NCBI GenBank assembly: GCA_029975215.1
Contig: JARKPO010000061.1
Coordinates: 62,001 to 126,000, forward strand
Source of the DNA: Levilinea sp.
GTDB lineage: Bacteria; Chloroflexota; Anaerolineae; Anaerolineales; Anaerolineaceae
Length of the DNA: 64,000 nt
Direction: 5' to 3'
The position numbers and the translations under genes are program-made. The notes beneath the pieces were generated by a model that ran no database searches, was not told the DNA's origin, and saw only the letters and a program-made list of their open reading frames with translations. Every line of letters begins with the position of its first letter. The stretch's first letter is position 1. This document shows, piece after piece, positions 7,457 to 18,152 of the stretch.

Positions 7457-10234
7457 ATGAAACAACCTCTTTTTGATTCCCTTTTGCATTCGGCCCGAAA
7501 AAAAGTGTGGTTGTGGGCCGCACTGGGCTTTTTATTGGTGCTTTTGCTGGCGGTGGGCGGTCTGCTGATTTGGCAGGGGGCGGGGGGGCCGGCGCTCCCG
7601 CATCGCATGACCGCCCAGCCCGATGATCCGCGGGTGGGGACGATTGCGAAGGCGTTGAAAGCCGCCGCAGAAGGCCGAGAAGAGCTGCTGGCGTTCTTGA
7701 TTTATGATGTGAGCATTGATCACGTGTCCTTCAGCGACGACGGGCGCACGGCGCTGGTGTGGCTGGCCATGCACGAGCGCGAGACCGGTGAGGTGGTGGC
7801 CGGGGAAGTGGGTCTGGCTCTGGCGCGGCTGGGGGATGCACCGGACGAATGGAAGGTGACCTTGCAAGCCGACGCGGACTGGGCGCAGGTGCTGGCGAGT
7901 GTGCCCGAAGATCTGCTCAGCGCGGAAGAGCGCGCCTTTTACCTGCCCAAGGAACAGAAAGCGGTGAAGGGGGGGCAGGTTTTCCGGGGGTACAAACTGC
8001 CCTGGCCTGCGGGGCGCAAGGTGCGCGTGAGCGGCTCGGTGGGGCATGTGTATGTGTACAAAACCTGCCCAGCCACCTGCTTATATGCTTTTGATTTCGC
8101 CGACGGCACCAATTTTCCGGTGGTGGCAGCGCGCGGCGGGCGGGTGAAATACGCTGTGTGGCAGTACCCCAACGGCAACACCAAGCACGCCAATTACCTG
8201 GTGCTGGAAGACACCAGCACCTCGCCGGTGACCTATCAGGTCTATTATCACCTGGCCCAAGACAGCATTCCGCCTGCACTGCGCAAAGTGGGAGCCGAGG
8301 TCTTGCAGGGACAGCTGATTGGAGCCGCGGACGACACCGGCGCCAGCACGGCCTCACATCTGCATTTTCATGTGCACACCAACCAACATTTATATTGGGG
8401 CAGCTCGGTGGATATTGTATTTGATGAAGTGCAGACCAACGGCGGCCGCCCACGTACCTGTGTGGAAGCCAACACCTTCCCGGCGATGGGCGGACAATGC
8501 CAGCCGGGGAATTGGTATGAGAGCGCCAATGGGGACGCCCAACGGCCCACCGGCGGGATTGAAAGCCCTACAGATAAGACCCTGGTGACCACGCGCAAGC
8601 TGACCGTCAAGGGCTGGGCCAAAGACGATCGTGAATTGGAGAACACCCAGTTCTTGCTGACCTACACCGGCGAATGGACGCCGGTGGGCAAGCCGCAGCA
8701 TGGGGGGCAGGTTCAGGTGACGTTGGATTTATGCAAGCTGGGTGTGCCGGATGGGCCTTTCCTGCTGGCGATGGATGTTCGCGACCGGTCTGGCAAAAAT
8801 TCTGGCCCCACGGGGCAGGTGATGCTGGAAAAGCAGTTTAACTGCGCTGGGCCGACCCCGACCCCCACGGCTACCCCCAAAGTGTGCCAACCCGGGGCAG
8901 AGCAGGTGGGGCTGTGGACGGAGGAAAATTACCGCGGAGACTGCCAGGTGCTGGGGCTGGGCGAATATGCTAAGGCCAAACAGCTGGGGATTGGAAACAA
9001 CACCGCTGAGTCGCTGCGCGTGGGGGTGGGGGTGATGGCCCTGGCGTACGCGGAGACGCAGTTTGGCGGGCAGGAAGAAGTCTTCTTGAAAGATTGGCCC
9101 AGTCTGCAGGACAGCCTCCTGGGGCCGGATGCGATTTCATCGCTGAAGGTGGTGCGGCGGCCCGACCCGCCCGCGCCGGCTGCGCTGAGCGCGCCGCTGG
9201 GCAAAGAAGGCCAGCCCCCGCGAGAGGACGAGACGGTGCGGCTGGAATGGCCGGCGGCAGCGAGAGCTCAAACCTACCGCAGCATGTTGAGCGGCCCGGA
9301 CGGCTGGGAGAAAAGCCGCGACTGGGGCAAAGAGACCGTCTGGAAGGTGGGTAAGCTGGCGGCGGGGACCTATCAATGGACGGTGTGGGCGCGCAACCGC
9401 GCAGGTGAAAGCCAGGCGCAGATCGAATTCCGCATTTTGGCGGTGGATCAGCCGCCCGCTACCAGCCCGGTCTCGATAGAGGCAGCGGCAGCGGCCAGTT
9501 CGGCGGCCGTTCTGCGTTGGGAGGTTCTGGAAGGCGAAGAGGATCTGGACTACTTTGAGATGCGCTACCGGCGCGACGGCGGCGAATGGACGCTGTGGCC
9601 GGAAAAACCGGACGGCGGCGCGCGGCAGATGTGGTTTTTGGCCAAAACCGACGGCGTTTATGAATTTCAGGTGCGCGGGGTAGACCGTGCGGGCAATGCG
9701 GAGGATTTTGGCAGCAGAACAGCGCAGATGGCCCTGGATACGAAGTGTGCCGGGGCAGATGACAACGACGGCTGGCAGAACGCTGTGCCGGTGGCGGTTG
9801 GCGAGAGCTGGGAGGAGAACCTTTGCCCGCGCGGAGATGTGGATTGGACTGTGTTTCCGGCGCGGGCAGGGCGGCGTTACCGCTTTAGCGTAGTTTCGGT
9901 GAGCGGTGGGGCGGCGGTGCAGATTCAATTGCTGGATACCGACCACCAGAAAGTGCTGGGAGAGGCGCGGGCGGCTGAGCTTCAGCAGGACGCCAGCCTG
10001 GAGTGGAGCGCACCTGCGGATGGGCTGTATTACCTCAAGATCCAACCGATTCACCCTAACCTGGCGGGTAAAGGTGTGAATTACCGCCTCAGCATCGAAA
10101 GCCTGGGGCAGGTGCTGGTTCCAGCGCTGGCCTGCAGCGGGCTGACTTTGCCGGCGGCCTGGTGGTTGGTGCGGCTGGCCTGGAAACGGCGCAAAGAGGC
10201 GCGGGCAAAGCGCGCGGAGATGGGCGATATCTGA
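7457..10234 (+). CDS. Surface-anchored M23 metallopeptidase-like protein with crystallin-like, Fn3-like and PPC domains
   Basis: 925 residues. An N-terminal transmembrane helix lies at about 17-40. An M23/LytM-like domain occupies about residues 195-310, with likely zinc ligands H197, D213 (YAFDF) and the HLHFH motif H301/H303. After a Pro/Thr linker (TPTPTATPK) comes a beta/gamma-crystallin-like domain (about 484-570; NYRGDCQVLGLGEY, ISSLKV). Two fibronectin-III-like segments follow, then a PPC-type beta domain (about 793-885, GDVDWTVF) and a C-terminal helix followed by basic residues (WKRRKEARAKRAE). Hydrophobic segments at both ends suggest that the whole middle is extracytoplasmic. It may cut cell-wall or matrix peptides. 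The ATG is preceded by GAGGAG. Domain calls other than M23 are by pattern only. Confidence 0.75.
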   Translation: MKQPLFDSLLHSARKKVWLWAALGFLLVLLLAVGGLLIWQGAGGPALPHRMTAQPDDPRVGTIAKALKAAAEGREELLAFLIYDVSIDHVSFSDDGRTALVWLAMHERETGEVVAGEVGLALARLGDAPDEWKVTLQADADWAQVLASVPEDLLSAEERAFYLPKEQKAVKGGQVFRGYKLPWPAGRKVRVSGSVGHVYVYKTCPATCLYAFDFADGTNFPVVAARGGRVKYAVWQYPNGNTKHANYLVLEDTSTSPVTYQVYYHLAQDSIPPALRKVGAEVLQGQLIGAADDTGASTASHLHFHVHTNQHLYWGSSVDIVFDEVQTNGGRPRTCVEANTFPAMGGQCQPGNWYESANGDAQRPTGGIESPTDKTLVTTRKLTVKGWAKDDRELENTQFLLTYTGEWTPVGKPQHGGQVQVTLDLCKLGVPDGPFLLAMDVRDRSGKNSGPTGQVMLEKQFNCAGPTPTPTATPKVCQPGAEQVGLWTEENYRGDCQVLGLGEYAKAKQLGIGNNTAESLRVGVGVMALAYAETQFGGQEEVFLKDWPSLQDSLLGPDAISSLKVVRRPDPPAPAALSAPLGKEGQPPREDETVRLEWPAAARAQTYRSMLSGPDGWEKSRDWGKETVWKVGKLAAGTYQWTVWARNRAGESQAQIEFRILAVDQPPATSPVSIEAAAAASSAAVLRWEVLEGEEDLDYFEMRYRRDGGEWTLWPEKPDGGARQMWFLAKTDGVYEFQVRGVDRAGNAEDFGSRTAQMALDTKCAGADDNDGWQNAVPVAVGESWEENLCPRGDVDWTVFPARAGRRYRFSVVSVSGGAAVQIQLLDTDHQKVLGEARAAELQQDASLEWSAPADGLYYLKIQPIHPNLAGKGVNYRLSIESLGQVLVPALACSGLTLPAAWWLVRLAWKRRKEARAKRAEMGDI

Positions 10235-10289
10235 CGAAAGTTATTAATCATATGCTATCTTTCACTATGAGGACGCTATTGGTCTGACA

Positions 10290-10295
10290 TATAAT
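10290..10295 (+). promoter_or_regulatory. Possible -10 element of serC-serA
   Basis: TATAAT lies 81 nt upstream of the serC ATG in an AT-rich gap (10235-10375). No convincing -35 hexamer is found at the usual distance. Confidence 0.35.
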
Positions 10296-10375
10296 CATCG
10301 TATACCCCCAAAATCCAACATTGGGTGAGTTTTGGCTGCTCAACCATCTTCCATCAAAAAGGACAAGGAGTGACG

Positions 10376-11443
10376 ATGAAAAAACACAATTTTAACCCGG
10401 GACCATCCATTCTTCCTCAATACACGATTGACGGCACGGCTGCAGCGATCAAAGACTTTATGGGCACTGGCCTCTCAATTTTGGAAGTTTCTCACCGCGG
10501 CAAAGAGTTTGATGCGGTGATGAACGATACCGTGGCATTGGTGAAGGAAGTTCTGGGTGTGCCGGAAGGCTACGCCGTGCTCTTTGTGGGCGGCGGTGCC
10601 AGCACTCAGTTCTTCCATGTGCCCTACAATCTGTTGGAGAAGAAAGCCGCCTATTTGAAGACCGGCGAATGGGCCACGAAAGCCGCCAAGGAAGCTGAAC
10701 TGTTCGGCGAGGTCGTGATTGTGGCTTCTTCGGAAGATAAAAATTTCAGCTATATTCCCAAGGGATATGTGATCCCCACCGATGTGGATTACTTCCATAT
10801 CACTACAAACAACACCATCTACGGCACCGAAATCTTGACCGATCTGGTTTCGCCGGTGACGCTGGTGGCGGATATGTCTTCGGATATCTTTAGCCGACCG
10901 GTGGACGTGTCTAAATACGGTTTGATCTACGCAGGCGCGCAGAAGAACCTCGGCCCGGCAGGCGTGACGCTGGTGATCGTGCGCGAGGATATTCTGGGCA
11001 AGGTGACCCGCAAACTGCCGAAGATGGTGGATTACCGCACGCACATCAAGGCCAATTCCATGTTCAACACCCCGCCGGTGGTGAATGTGTATGCCTGCAT
11101 GCTCACCCTGCAGTGGCTGAAGAACAACGGCGGCCTGGTGGCGATGGATAAGGTTAATGCGGCCAAGTCTGAACTGCTCTATGCTGAAATTGACCGCAAC
11201 AAATGCTTCGTGGGCACGGCGGCGAAGGAAGACCGCTCGCGCATGAATGTGTGCTTTGTGATGGCGGAAGGCTACAAAGAATTGGAAGCCGAGTTCATCT
11301 CGTTTGCCTCCAGCAAGGGCCTGGTCGGGATCAAGGGCCACCGCTCGGTGGGCGGCTTCCGCGCGTCGCTGTATAACGCCCTGCCGTTGGAAAGTGTCCA
11401 GGCGCTGGTGGATGCCATGCGCGAATTTGAGGCGTCTCACTAA
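10376..11443 (+). CDS. serC: Phosphoserine aminotransferase
   Basis: 355 residues, full length for SerC. It converts 3-phosphohydroxypyruvate and glutamate to phosphoserine, the second step of serine synthesis. The start [16 protein letters not shown]-type [31 protein letters not shown] and the PLP lysine K190 in [11 protein letters not shown] identify it. An in-frame upstream GTG at 10325 is rejected because AAGGAG sits just before the ATG at 10376 and the family begins at MKKHNF. The sequence strongly resembles the SerC of Bacteroides as I remember it (for example [13 protein letters not shown]). serA follows after 37 bp. Confidence 0.93.
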   Translation: MKKHNFNPGPSILPQYTIDGTAAAIKDFMGTGLSILEVSHRGKEFDAVMNDTVALVKEVLGVPEGYAVLFVGGGASTQFFHVPYNLLEKKAAYLKTGEWATKAAKEAELFGEVVIVASSEDKNFSYIPKGYVIPTDVDYFHITTNNTIYGTEILTDLVSPVTLVADMSSDIFSRPVDVSKYGLIYAGAQKNLGPAGVTLVIVREDILGKVTRKLPKMVDYRTHIKANSMFNTPPVVNVYACMLTLQWLKNNGGLVAMDKVNAAKSELLYAEIDRNKCFVGTAAKEDRSRMNVCFVMAEGYKELEAEFISFASSKGLVGIKGHRSVGGFRASLYNALPLESVQALVDAMREFEASH

Positions 11444-11480
11444 TCCCTGGGAAACCGGGCTTTTCAGGAAAGGTGCAGAG

Positions 11481-12404
11481 ATGACCAAAGTTTTGGTTGC
11501 AACCGATAAGCCGTTCGCCAAAGCGGCAGTGGAAGGCATTCGCAAAGTGGTGGAAGCGGCCGGGTTTGAGCTGGCGCTGCTGGAAAAGTACACGGAAGTG
11601 TCGCAGTTCCTGGCAGCGGTAGCGGACGCGGATGCGCTGATTGTGCGCAGCGACCTGGTGACGGCTGAGGTGTTGGACGCGGCAAAGAAACTGAAGATCG
11701 TGGTGCGGGCCGGGGCAGGTTTTGACAATATTGACCTGGAAGCGGCCACGAAACACGGTGTGGTGGTGATGAACACCCCCGGGCAGAACTCCAACGCGGT
11801 GGCCGAGCTGGCGTTTGAAATGATGCTGTATCAGGCACGCGGCGGTTTCGCGGGCAAGAGCGGTTTTGAGCTGCGCGGTAAAACCCTGGGCCTGCATGCC
11901 TTTGGTTACGTGGGCAAATGCATGGCGACGATTGCCAAGGGCTTTGGCATGAAGCTGTTTGCTTATGATCCTTTCCTCTCAGCGGAAGACATAACCAAAG
12001 AAGGTGTCACGCCGGTGTCTTCGGCAGAAGAACTCTACGAGAAATGCCAGTATGTGTCGCTGCACATGCCGGCCAACGCCAAGACCAAGCAGAGCATTAA
12101 CTACGCGCTGCTTTCGCGCATGCCCAAGGGCGCCACGCTGGTGAACACCGCCCGCGCGGAAGTGATTCATGAAGAAGATTTGCTGCGCATGTTCGAAGAG
12201 CGCCCTGACTTTGTGTACCTGTCGGATGTGGCCCCGGCCTGCAAGGCGGATATCGAGGCCAAATACCCTGGACGGTTCCTATTCACGGCTAAGAAGATGG
12301 GCGCGCAGACGGAAGAAGCCAACACCAATGCCGGCATTGCTGCCGCGGAACAGATTCGCGATTTCATTGTGAAGGGCGACAAGCGCTTCCAGGTGAACAA
12401 GTAG
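11481..12404 (+). CDS. serA: D-3-phosphoglycerate dehydrogenase, short (type III-like) form
   Basis: 307 residues. It oxidises 3-phosphoglycerate to 3-phosphohydroxypyruvate, the first committed step of serine synthesis. It has only the substrate- and NAD-binding domains and no ACT or other regulatory C-terminal domain. The dinucleotide motif is unusual (LGLHAFGYVG, with Ala in place of the first Gly). The usual catalytic His of the 2-hydroxyacid dehydrogenase family (PHxGA) is replaced by K272 in AKKMGAQT. The Arg of NTARAE is kept. These changes match the short PGDHs known from Bacteroidetes and Entamoeba. The longer reading frame that begins inside serC is not the gene: AGGTGCAGAG precedes the chosen ATG. 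Confidence 0.88.
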   Translation: MTKVLVATDKPFAKAAVEGIRKVVEAAGFELALLEKYTEVSQFLAAVADADALIVRSDLVTAEVLDAAKKLKIVVRAGAGFDNIDLEAATKHGVVVMNTPGQNSNAVAELAFEMMLYQARGGFAGKSGFELRGKTLGLHAFGYVGKCMATIAKGFGMKLFAYDPFLSAEDITKEGVTPVSSAEELYEKCQYVSLHMPANAKTKQSINYALLSRMPKGATLVNTARAEVIHEEDLLRMFEERPDFVYLSDVAPACKADIEAKYPGRFLFTAKKMGAQTEEANTNAGIAAAEQIRDFIVKGDKRFQVNK

Positions 12405-12461
12405 GCGGCCGCACCTGCGCTTCGTTCTCTGATGGTCAACGGCTGTCAATTGATGGAAGGT

Positions 12462-12491
12462 CCCCTCCCCACCTGCGGGAGGGGTTTTTTT
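12462..12491 (+). terminator. Rho-independent terminator of serC-serA
   Basis: An 8-bp GC stem (CCCCTCCC / GGGAGGGG) with a 7-nt loop is followed by seven T residues, 57 nt beyond the serA stop. Confidence 0.87.
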
Positions 12492-12509
12492 ACCGGCTGG
12501 GGGAGAGGG

Positions 12510-12515
12510 TATAAT
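12510..12515 (+). promoter_or_regulatory. Possible -10 element of the GT-C protein gene
   Basis: TATAAT lies 35 nt upstream of the TTG start and just after the serA terminator. The matching -35 region overlaps the T tract of that terminator and is weak. Confidence 0.35.
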
Positions 12516-12550
12516 GGGTCTGCATCTACGCAGGCAGAGGGAGTTGAGAT

Positions 12551-14467
12551 TTGCAAAGAGCAGACGCAGGCAAAAAAATGGGTTGGCTGAGGCGGCTGGT
12601 GGGGGCAGGCGCAGCGCTGGCCGCGGCGGTTTGGGTGTTAACCACCCCGCTGCCGCGGGTGGTGGGGCTGACTGCGCGCTATGATTTGACCCTGGTTGTA
12701 CCGGCCGCGTTGGTTTTTCTGGCACTGGTTTTTCGGCTGCGGGGCGAGTGGGGGCAAAGCGCAGCCTTGGGGCTGACCCTGGTGCTGTTTTGTCTGCCAC
12801 TGGCGGGGCTGTGGGCCAGCGGTGCGAGCGAATCCTACACAGTGGGGGGGCTGCTGCCCTACAGCGATGCGCAGGTGTATTACCGCGACGCGGTGCGCGT
12901 GACTGAAGGGGATTTGCTTTCGTCTTTTTCGGCGCGCCGGCCGCTGTTTCCGGCTTTTCTGGCGGGGGCGCTGGCCATGACCGGGCGTAATTTGCAGGCG
13001 GCCCTGGCGCTGACCGTTCTGGTGACGGCCGTCAGCTGCTGGCTGGCGGCGCGGGAGGTGGCGCGCACCCACGGCAGCCTGGCTGGGGCGGTGGTGTTGG
13101 TGGGGCTGTTCCTGTTCAGCCGCCGCTTTGCTGGAACCACCATGACTGAAAGTCTGGGGCTGGCACTGGGGGCTTTGGGATGGGGGCTTCTGTGGCGCGG
13201 GGCGGCGGAAGACCGTTTGCGAACGGTTGCGGCGGGGCTGTCCTTATCGGCGCTGGCGCTCAACGCGCGCGCGGGGGCTTTCTTCACCCTGGCGCTGTGG
13301 GTGGTGTGGCTGTGGGTATGGGGGGTGAAGGGTTGGCCGCGCATTTTGGGCCGGGCGGCTTTGGGGTTGGCGGCGGTAGGGCTGGCCTTTGGGGCCAATT
13401 TGCTGCTGGTGAAAACCCTCAGTGCCCCGGGTGGGGTGGCCTTTGCTAACTTTGCCGACACCCTTTACGGATTGGCTGCGGGGGGCCAGGGCTGGCAGCA
13501 GATTGAGGCGGATGCACCGCAGGTGGCCAGGATGGATGAGCCGCAGCGTTCGCAGGAGATTTACGCGCTGGCCCTGGAGCGCATGCGCATCCGCCCGCAG
13601 GATACCCTGATGGGGGCGGCCAGGGCCTGGGGCGATTTCTTCACGCCGGACCGTGAGGGTGTATTTGGTTTTGTGGACAGCCAATTGAACCTGGAAACGC
13701 GCCGGAGCGTGCGGGCGACAATTTGGGGCCTGTACGCGCTCAGCGCTGCAGGCCTGTGGGGAATGGCACAGCGGCGGCGAGAGGCCTGGGCGGGGCTGTT
13801 GGCGTTTGGGCTGGCTGGCCTGCTGCTCTCGGTGCCCTTTGTGCCGCCGGTGGATGCGGGGCGCATGCGGGCCTATGCAGCCAGCCTGCCGATGCTGGTG
13901 ACTTTACCTGCCCTGGGGGTGTGGGAGTTGGGTACGCGCGTGCGCTGGATTGCCTTGGAGGGTTGGCTGGCAGCTGATGCGGATACGCCCCGCGGGCTGC
14001 TGTGGGGTTGGGCGGGGGTGATGAGCGTGTGGAGCTGCGTGGGGGCGCTGGCGGTTTTTGCCCTGGCACAGCCCACCACGGCGGCGGCCCCGCAGTGCGA
14101 GCAGGGGGAAAAAGGCTTTGTGTTTCATCATGCGGCTGGTTCCACGGTGCAGGTGACGGCGGACGAGGCGGCGGGTGTGGATTGGCTGCCGCGGGTGCAC
14201 GAGAGCCTGTTTGAACGCGGAAGCCGCACCCTGGCACCGGAGTTTTACGGCGATTTGGCCGAATTGCCGGTTCCCTTTAGCCTGGTGCAGGCCAATGACC
14301 TGAACCGCGGGGGTATGGTTTGGCTGGTGGCCGCGGGCGAAGATCTGCCGCCGCACGGGCTGGCGGCGGTATGCGCGGCCAAAATCAAAACGCCAGGGCT
14401 GGGCTGGCGTAATTTTTATGCGGTGCGGCGCTGGCAGGTGTTGGCGCCGGACGGGGACGGGTCGTAA
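12551..14467 (+). CDS. Polytopic membrane protein, GT-C (PMT/ArnT-like) glycosyltransferase candidate
   Basis: 638 residues with about 10-12 hydrophobic segments in the first 480 residues and a periplasmic tail of about 150 residues. An early extracytoplasmic loop carries acidic residues (GLLPYSDAQVYYRDA), and RRPLFPAFLAGAL follows, as in GT-C enzymes that use lipid-linked sugars. I see no motif that fixes the donor or acceptor. The start is taken as TTG at 12551 because GAGGGAG lies 9 nt upstream; an in-frame ATG at 12578 has no SD. It is separated from serA by a terminator and from the polysaccharide locus by that locus's own promoter, but its type suggests a related job. Confidence 0.65.
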   Translation: MQRADAGKKMGWLRRLVGAGAALAAAVWVLTTPLPRVVGLTARYDLTLVVPAALVFLALVFRLRGEWGQSAALGLTLVLFCLPLAGLWASGASESYTVGGLLPYSDAQVYYRDAVRVTEGDLLSSFSARRPLFPAFLAGALAMTGRNLQAALALTVLVTAVSCWLAAREVARTHGSLAGAVVLVGLFLFSRRFAGTTMTESLGLALGALGWGLLWRGAAEDRLRTVAAGLSLSALALNARAGAFFTLALWVVWLWVWGVKGWPRILGRAALGLAAVGLAFGANLLLVKTLSAPGGVAFANFADTLYGLAAGGQGWQQIEADAPQVARMDEPQRSQEIYALALERMRIRPQDTLMGAARAWGDFFTPDREGVFGFVDSQLNLETRRSVRATIWGLYALSAAGLWGMAQRRREAWAGLLAFGLAGLLLSVPFVPPVDAGRMRAYAASLPMLVTLPALGVWELGTRVRWIALEGWLAADADTPRGLLWGWAGVMSVWSCVGALAVFALAQPTTAAAPQCEQGEKGFVFHHAAGSTVQVTADEAAGVDWLPRVHESLFERGSRTLAPEFYGDLAELPVPFSLVQANDLNRGGMVWLVAAGEDLPPHGLAAVCAAKIKTPGLGWRNFYAVRRWQVLAPDGDGS

Positions 14468-14507
14468 AACGTTAACCCATTTTTAACCTCATAGGTGGGG
14501 GTGTCCC

Positions 14508-14536
14508 TTGACCAATTCGGCGGGCGGTTTTATAAT
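14508..14536 (+). promoter_or_regulatory. Sigma-70 promoter at the head of the polysaccharide locus
   Basis: TTGACC (14508-14513) and TATAAT (14531-14536) are separated by exactly 17 nt. The predicted start near 14543 gives a leader of about 20 nt to the regulator ATG. This is the best promoter seen upstream of the long gene string that ends at 52109. Confidence 0.72.
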
Positions 14537-14562
14537 TCAGTCGTTGAATATTGAAAGGGACT

Positions 14563-16009
<1,447 letters not shown>

Positions 16010-16029
16010 ATCTCTGCGATAGGATCGGC

Positions 16030-16881
16030 ATGAAAGCCATAACACCCTCTGCAAACGATGTTCCCGTAGTCCATTTACGCCCGCCGCGCGGCTGGCTTTC
16101 CTTAAACCTGCGCGATCTGTGGCAGTATCGGGAATTGATCTATTTCCTGACCTGGCGCGACCTCAAAGTTCGCTATAAGCAGACCTTGTTGGGGGCGTTG
16201 TGGGCGGTGCTGCGGCCCTTCTTGACCATGGTGGTGTTCAGCATTTTCTTTGGCGAGCTGGGCAAGGTGCCTTCTGAGAATTTGCCCTATCCGGTGTTTG
16301 CGTATACCGGTTTGCTGCCCTGGGAGCTGTTTGCCACGGCGCTGACCGTGGCCAGTCATTCGCTGGTGAATAACCGCCACATGATCACCAAGATCTATTT
16401 CCCGCGATTGATTTTGCCGATGGCTTCGATCCTGGCGGGGGTGGTGGACTTTTTGATCGCCAGCGTGGTGCTGGCGGGGATCATGCTGTATTTCCGCACG
16501 CCGCTGTCGGGGCCGGTTTGGCCGGTGATTTTCTTCCTGCTGCTGACCCTCATCACTGCTTTGGGAGTGGGCTTGTGGCTGTCGGCGCTGAACGTGATGT
16601 ACCGCGATATCAACTACATCACGCCGTTTTTGTCGCAGTTCTGGCTGCTGATCACGCCCATCGCCTACGGCAGCAGCCTGGTTCCGGAAGGCTGGCGGAT
16701 TCTATATGCGCTGAACCCGATGGTGGGGGTGGTGAACGGCTTCCGCTGGGCGCTGCTGGGCATGGAAAGCGGCGCGCCGGGGCCGATGATGTGGGTTTCG
16801 GTGCTGGTGTCGCTGCTGCTGCTGGTGAGCGGGCTGATTTTCTTCCGCCGCATGGAACGCCAGTTTGCGGATATGGTGTAA
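16030..16881 (+). CDS. wzm: ABC-2 type polysaccharide export permease (Wzm-like)
   Basis: 283 residues with about six transmembrane helices. It is the membrane half of an ABC exporter that moves a completed lipid-linked polysaccharide across the inner membrane. The cytoplasmic N-terminal stretch YFLTWRDLKVRYKQTLLGALWAVLRP is the hallmark of the Wzm/TagG/KpsM group. The region MYRDINYITPFLSQFWLLITPIAY is also typical. The start ATG at 16030 is preferred to an in-frame upstream start inside fcl; AGGAT lies before it. The ATPase partner starts 12 bp downstream. Confidence 0.9.
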   Translation: MKAITPSANDVPVVHLRPPRGWLSLNLRDLWQYRELIYFLTWRDLKVRYKQTLLGALWAVLRPFLTMVVFSIFFGELGKVPSENLPYPVFAYTGLLPWELFATALTVASHSLVNNRHMITKIYFPRLILPMASILAGVVDFLIASVVLAGIMLYFRTPLSGPVWPVIFFLLLTLITALGVGLWLSALNVMYRDINYITPFLSQFWLLITPIAYGSSLVPEGWRILYALNPMVGVVNGFRWALLGMESGAPGPMMWVSVLVSLLLLVSGLIFFRRMERQFADMV

Positions 16882-16893
16882 GGAGGCGGCGGC

Positions 16894-18150
16894 ATGAGTG
16901 ATCTGGCCATTCGAGTGGAAAACCTGGGCAAACAGTACCGGCTGGGGACGAGCGGGACGAATTATCAGACCCTGCGCGATACCCTGGGCGAGGTGTTTTC
17001 CAGGCGGCGCGAACCCTCGGCCGAAAGCGGCAAGAAATTCTGGGCGCTGCGCAATGTGAGCTTTGAGGTGCAGCAGGGACAGGTGTTGGGCGTGATCGGG
17101 CGCAACGGAGCGGGCAAAAGCACGCTGCTGAAGCTGCTCTCGCGCGTCACTGACCCCAGCGAAGGGACCGCCGAGATCCGCGGACGGGTGGGGTCCTTGC
17201 TGGAAGTGGGCACAGGCTTTCACCCTGAACTAAGCGGGCGCGAGAATATCTTTTTGAACGGGGCGATTTTGGGCATGAAACGCGCCGAAATTGCCAACAA
17301 ATTTGACGAAATTGTGCAGTTTGCAGAGGTGGAGCAATTCATTGACACCCCCGTGAAGCGCTATTCTTCGGGCATGTACCTGCGCCTGGCCTTTGCCGTG
17401 GCGGCACATCTGGAGCCAGAGATTTTGGTGGTGGACGAAGTGCTGGCGGTGGGCGACGCTGAATTTCAGCGCAAGTGCCTGGGCAAAATGAGCGATGTAG
17501 CCCAGCAGGGGCGCACGGTGCTGTTTGTCAGCCACAACATGTCGGCGGTGCTGCGCCTGACCCAGGAGACGCTGGTGATTGACAAGGGGCGGCTGGTGAT
17601 GCGGGCGCCGACCACGGAAGCCGTGGATTATTACCTGTCGCAGGGCTTCTCACAGGAAGGCGTGCGCGAATGGCGCGAGGAGGAGATCCCAGCCAATGCG
17701 GAGCCGTTCCGCCCGCTGGCGGTGCGTGTGTGCAACCCGGCGGGGGTGATTTCCGACACAGTTCGTTCGCGCGAACCCATCACCCTGGAAATTGCCTACC
17801 GGCTGAACGCGCCGGTGCAGGGGCTGCGGGTGGGCATTTATTTGATGAGCACGCGGGGCGAGTATATTCTGACTTCGTTTGATACGGATGATCCTGAAAA
17901 ATTTGAACGCTACGCCACGCGCGCACCGGGAGAATATGTCAGCCGGTGTGTGCTGCCCGCTGACTTTTTGAACGAGGGGCGCTATGTGATTGGGGTGAAC
18001 GCCAGCTCTTTCCGCGTGCGGCGCTATTTTCAGGATGAACAGGCTTTGACGTTCAACGTTGACGCGGCTGGGGCACCGGGCACACAGTGGCCGGAGCTGC
18101 GCTTGGGCCCTGTCCGTCCGCGATTAGATTGGGACATTAAGGTGGTGTAG
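16894..18150 (+). CDS. wzt: ABC polysaccharide export ATPase with C-terminal substrate-binding domain (Wzt-like)
   Basis: 418 residues. The nucleotide-binding domain covers about 1-245 with Walker A GRNGAGKST, signature YSSGMYLRLAFA, Walker B EILVVDEVLAVGD and the switch His in VSHNM. A C-terminal domain of about 170 residues, rich in beta strands, resembles the Wzt carbohydrate-recognition module. That module binds the modified non-reducing end of the polysaccharide and gates export. Its presence suggests that chain length is set by a terminal cap, which fits the methyltransferases and nonulosonate transferase candidates nearby. AGGAGG precedes the ATG. It pairs with the permease upstream. 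Confidence 0.9.
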   Translation: MSDLAIRVENLGKQYRLGTSGTNYQTLRDTLGEVFSRRREPSAESGKKFWALRNVSFEVQQGQVLGVIGRNGAGKSTLLKLLSRVTDPSEGTAEIRGRVGSLLEVGTGFHPELSGRENIFLNGAILGMKRAEIANKFDEIVQFAEVEQFIDTPVKRYSSGMYLRLAFAVAAHLEPEILVVDEVLAVGDAEFQRKCLGKMSDVAQQGRTVLFVSHNMSAVLRLTQETLVIDKGRLVMRAPTTEAVDYYLSQGFSQEGVREWREEEIPANAEPFRPLAVRVCNPAGVISDTVRSREPITLEIAYRLNAPVQGLRVGIYLMSTRGEYILTSFDTDDPEKFERYATRAPGEYVSRCVLPADFLNEGRYVIGVNASSFRVRRYFQDEQALTFNVDAAGAPGTQWPELRLGPVRPRLDWDIKVV

Positions 18151-18152
18151 GC

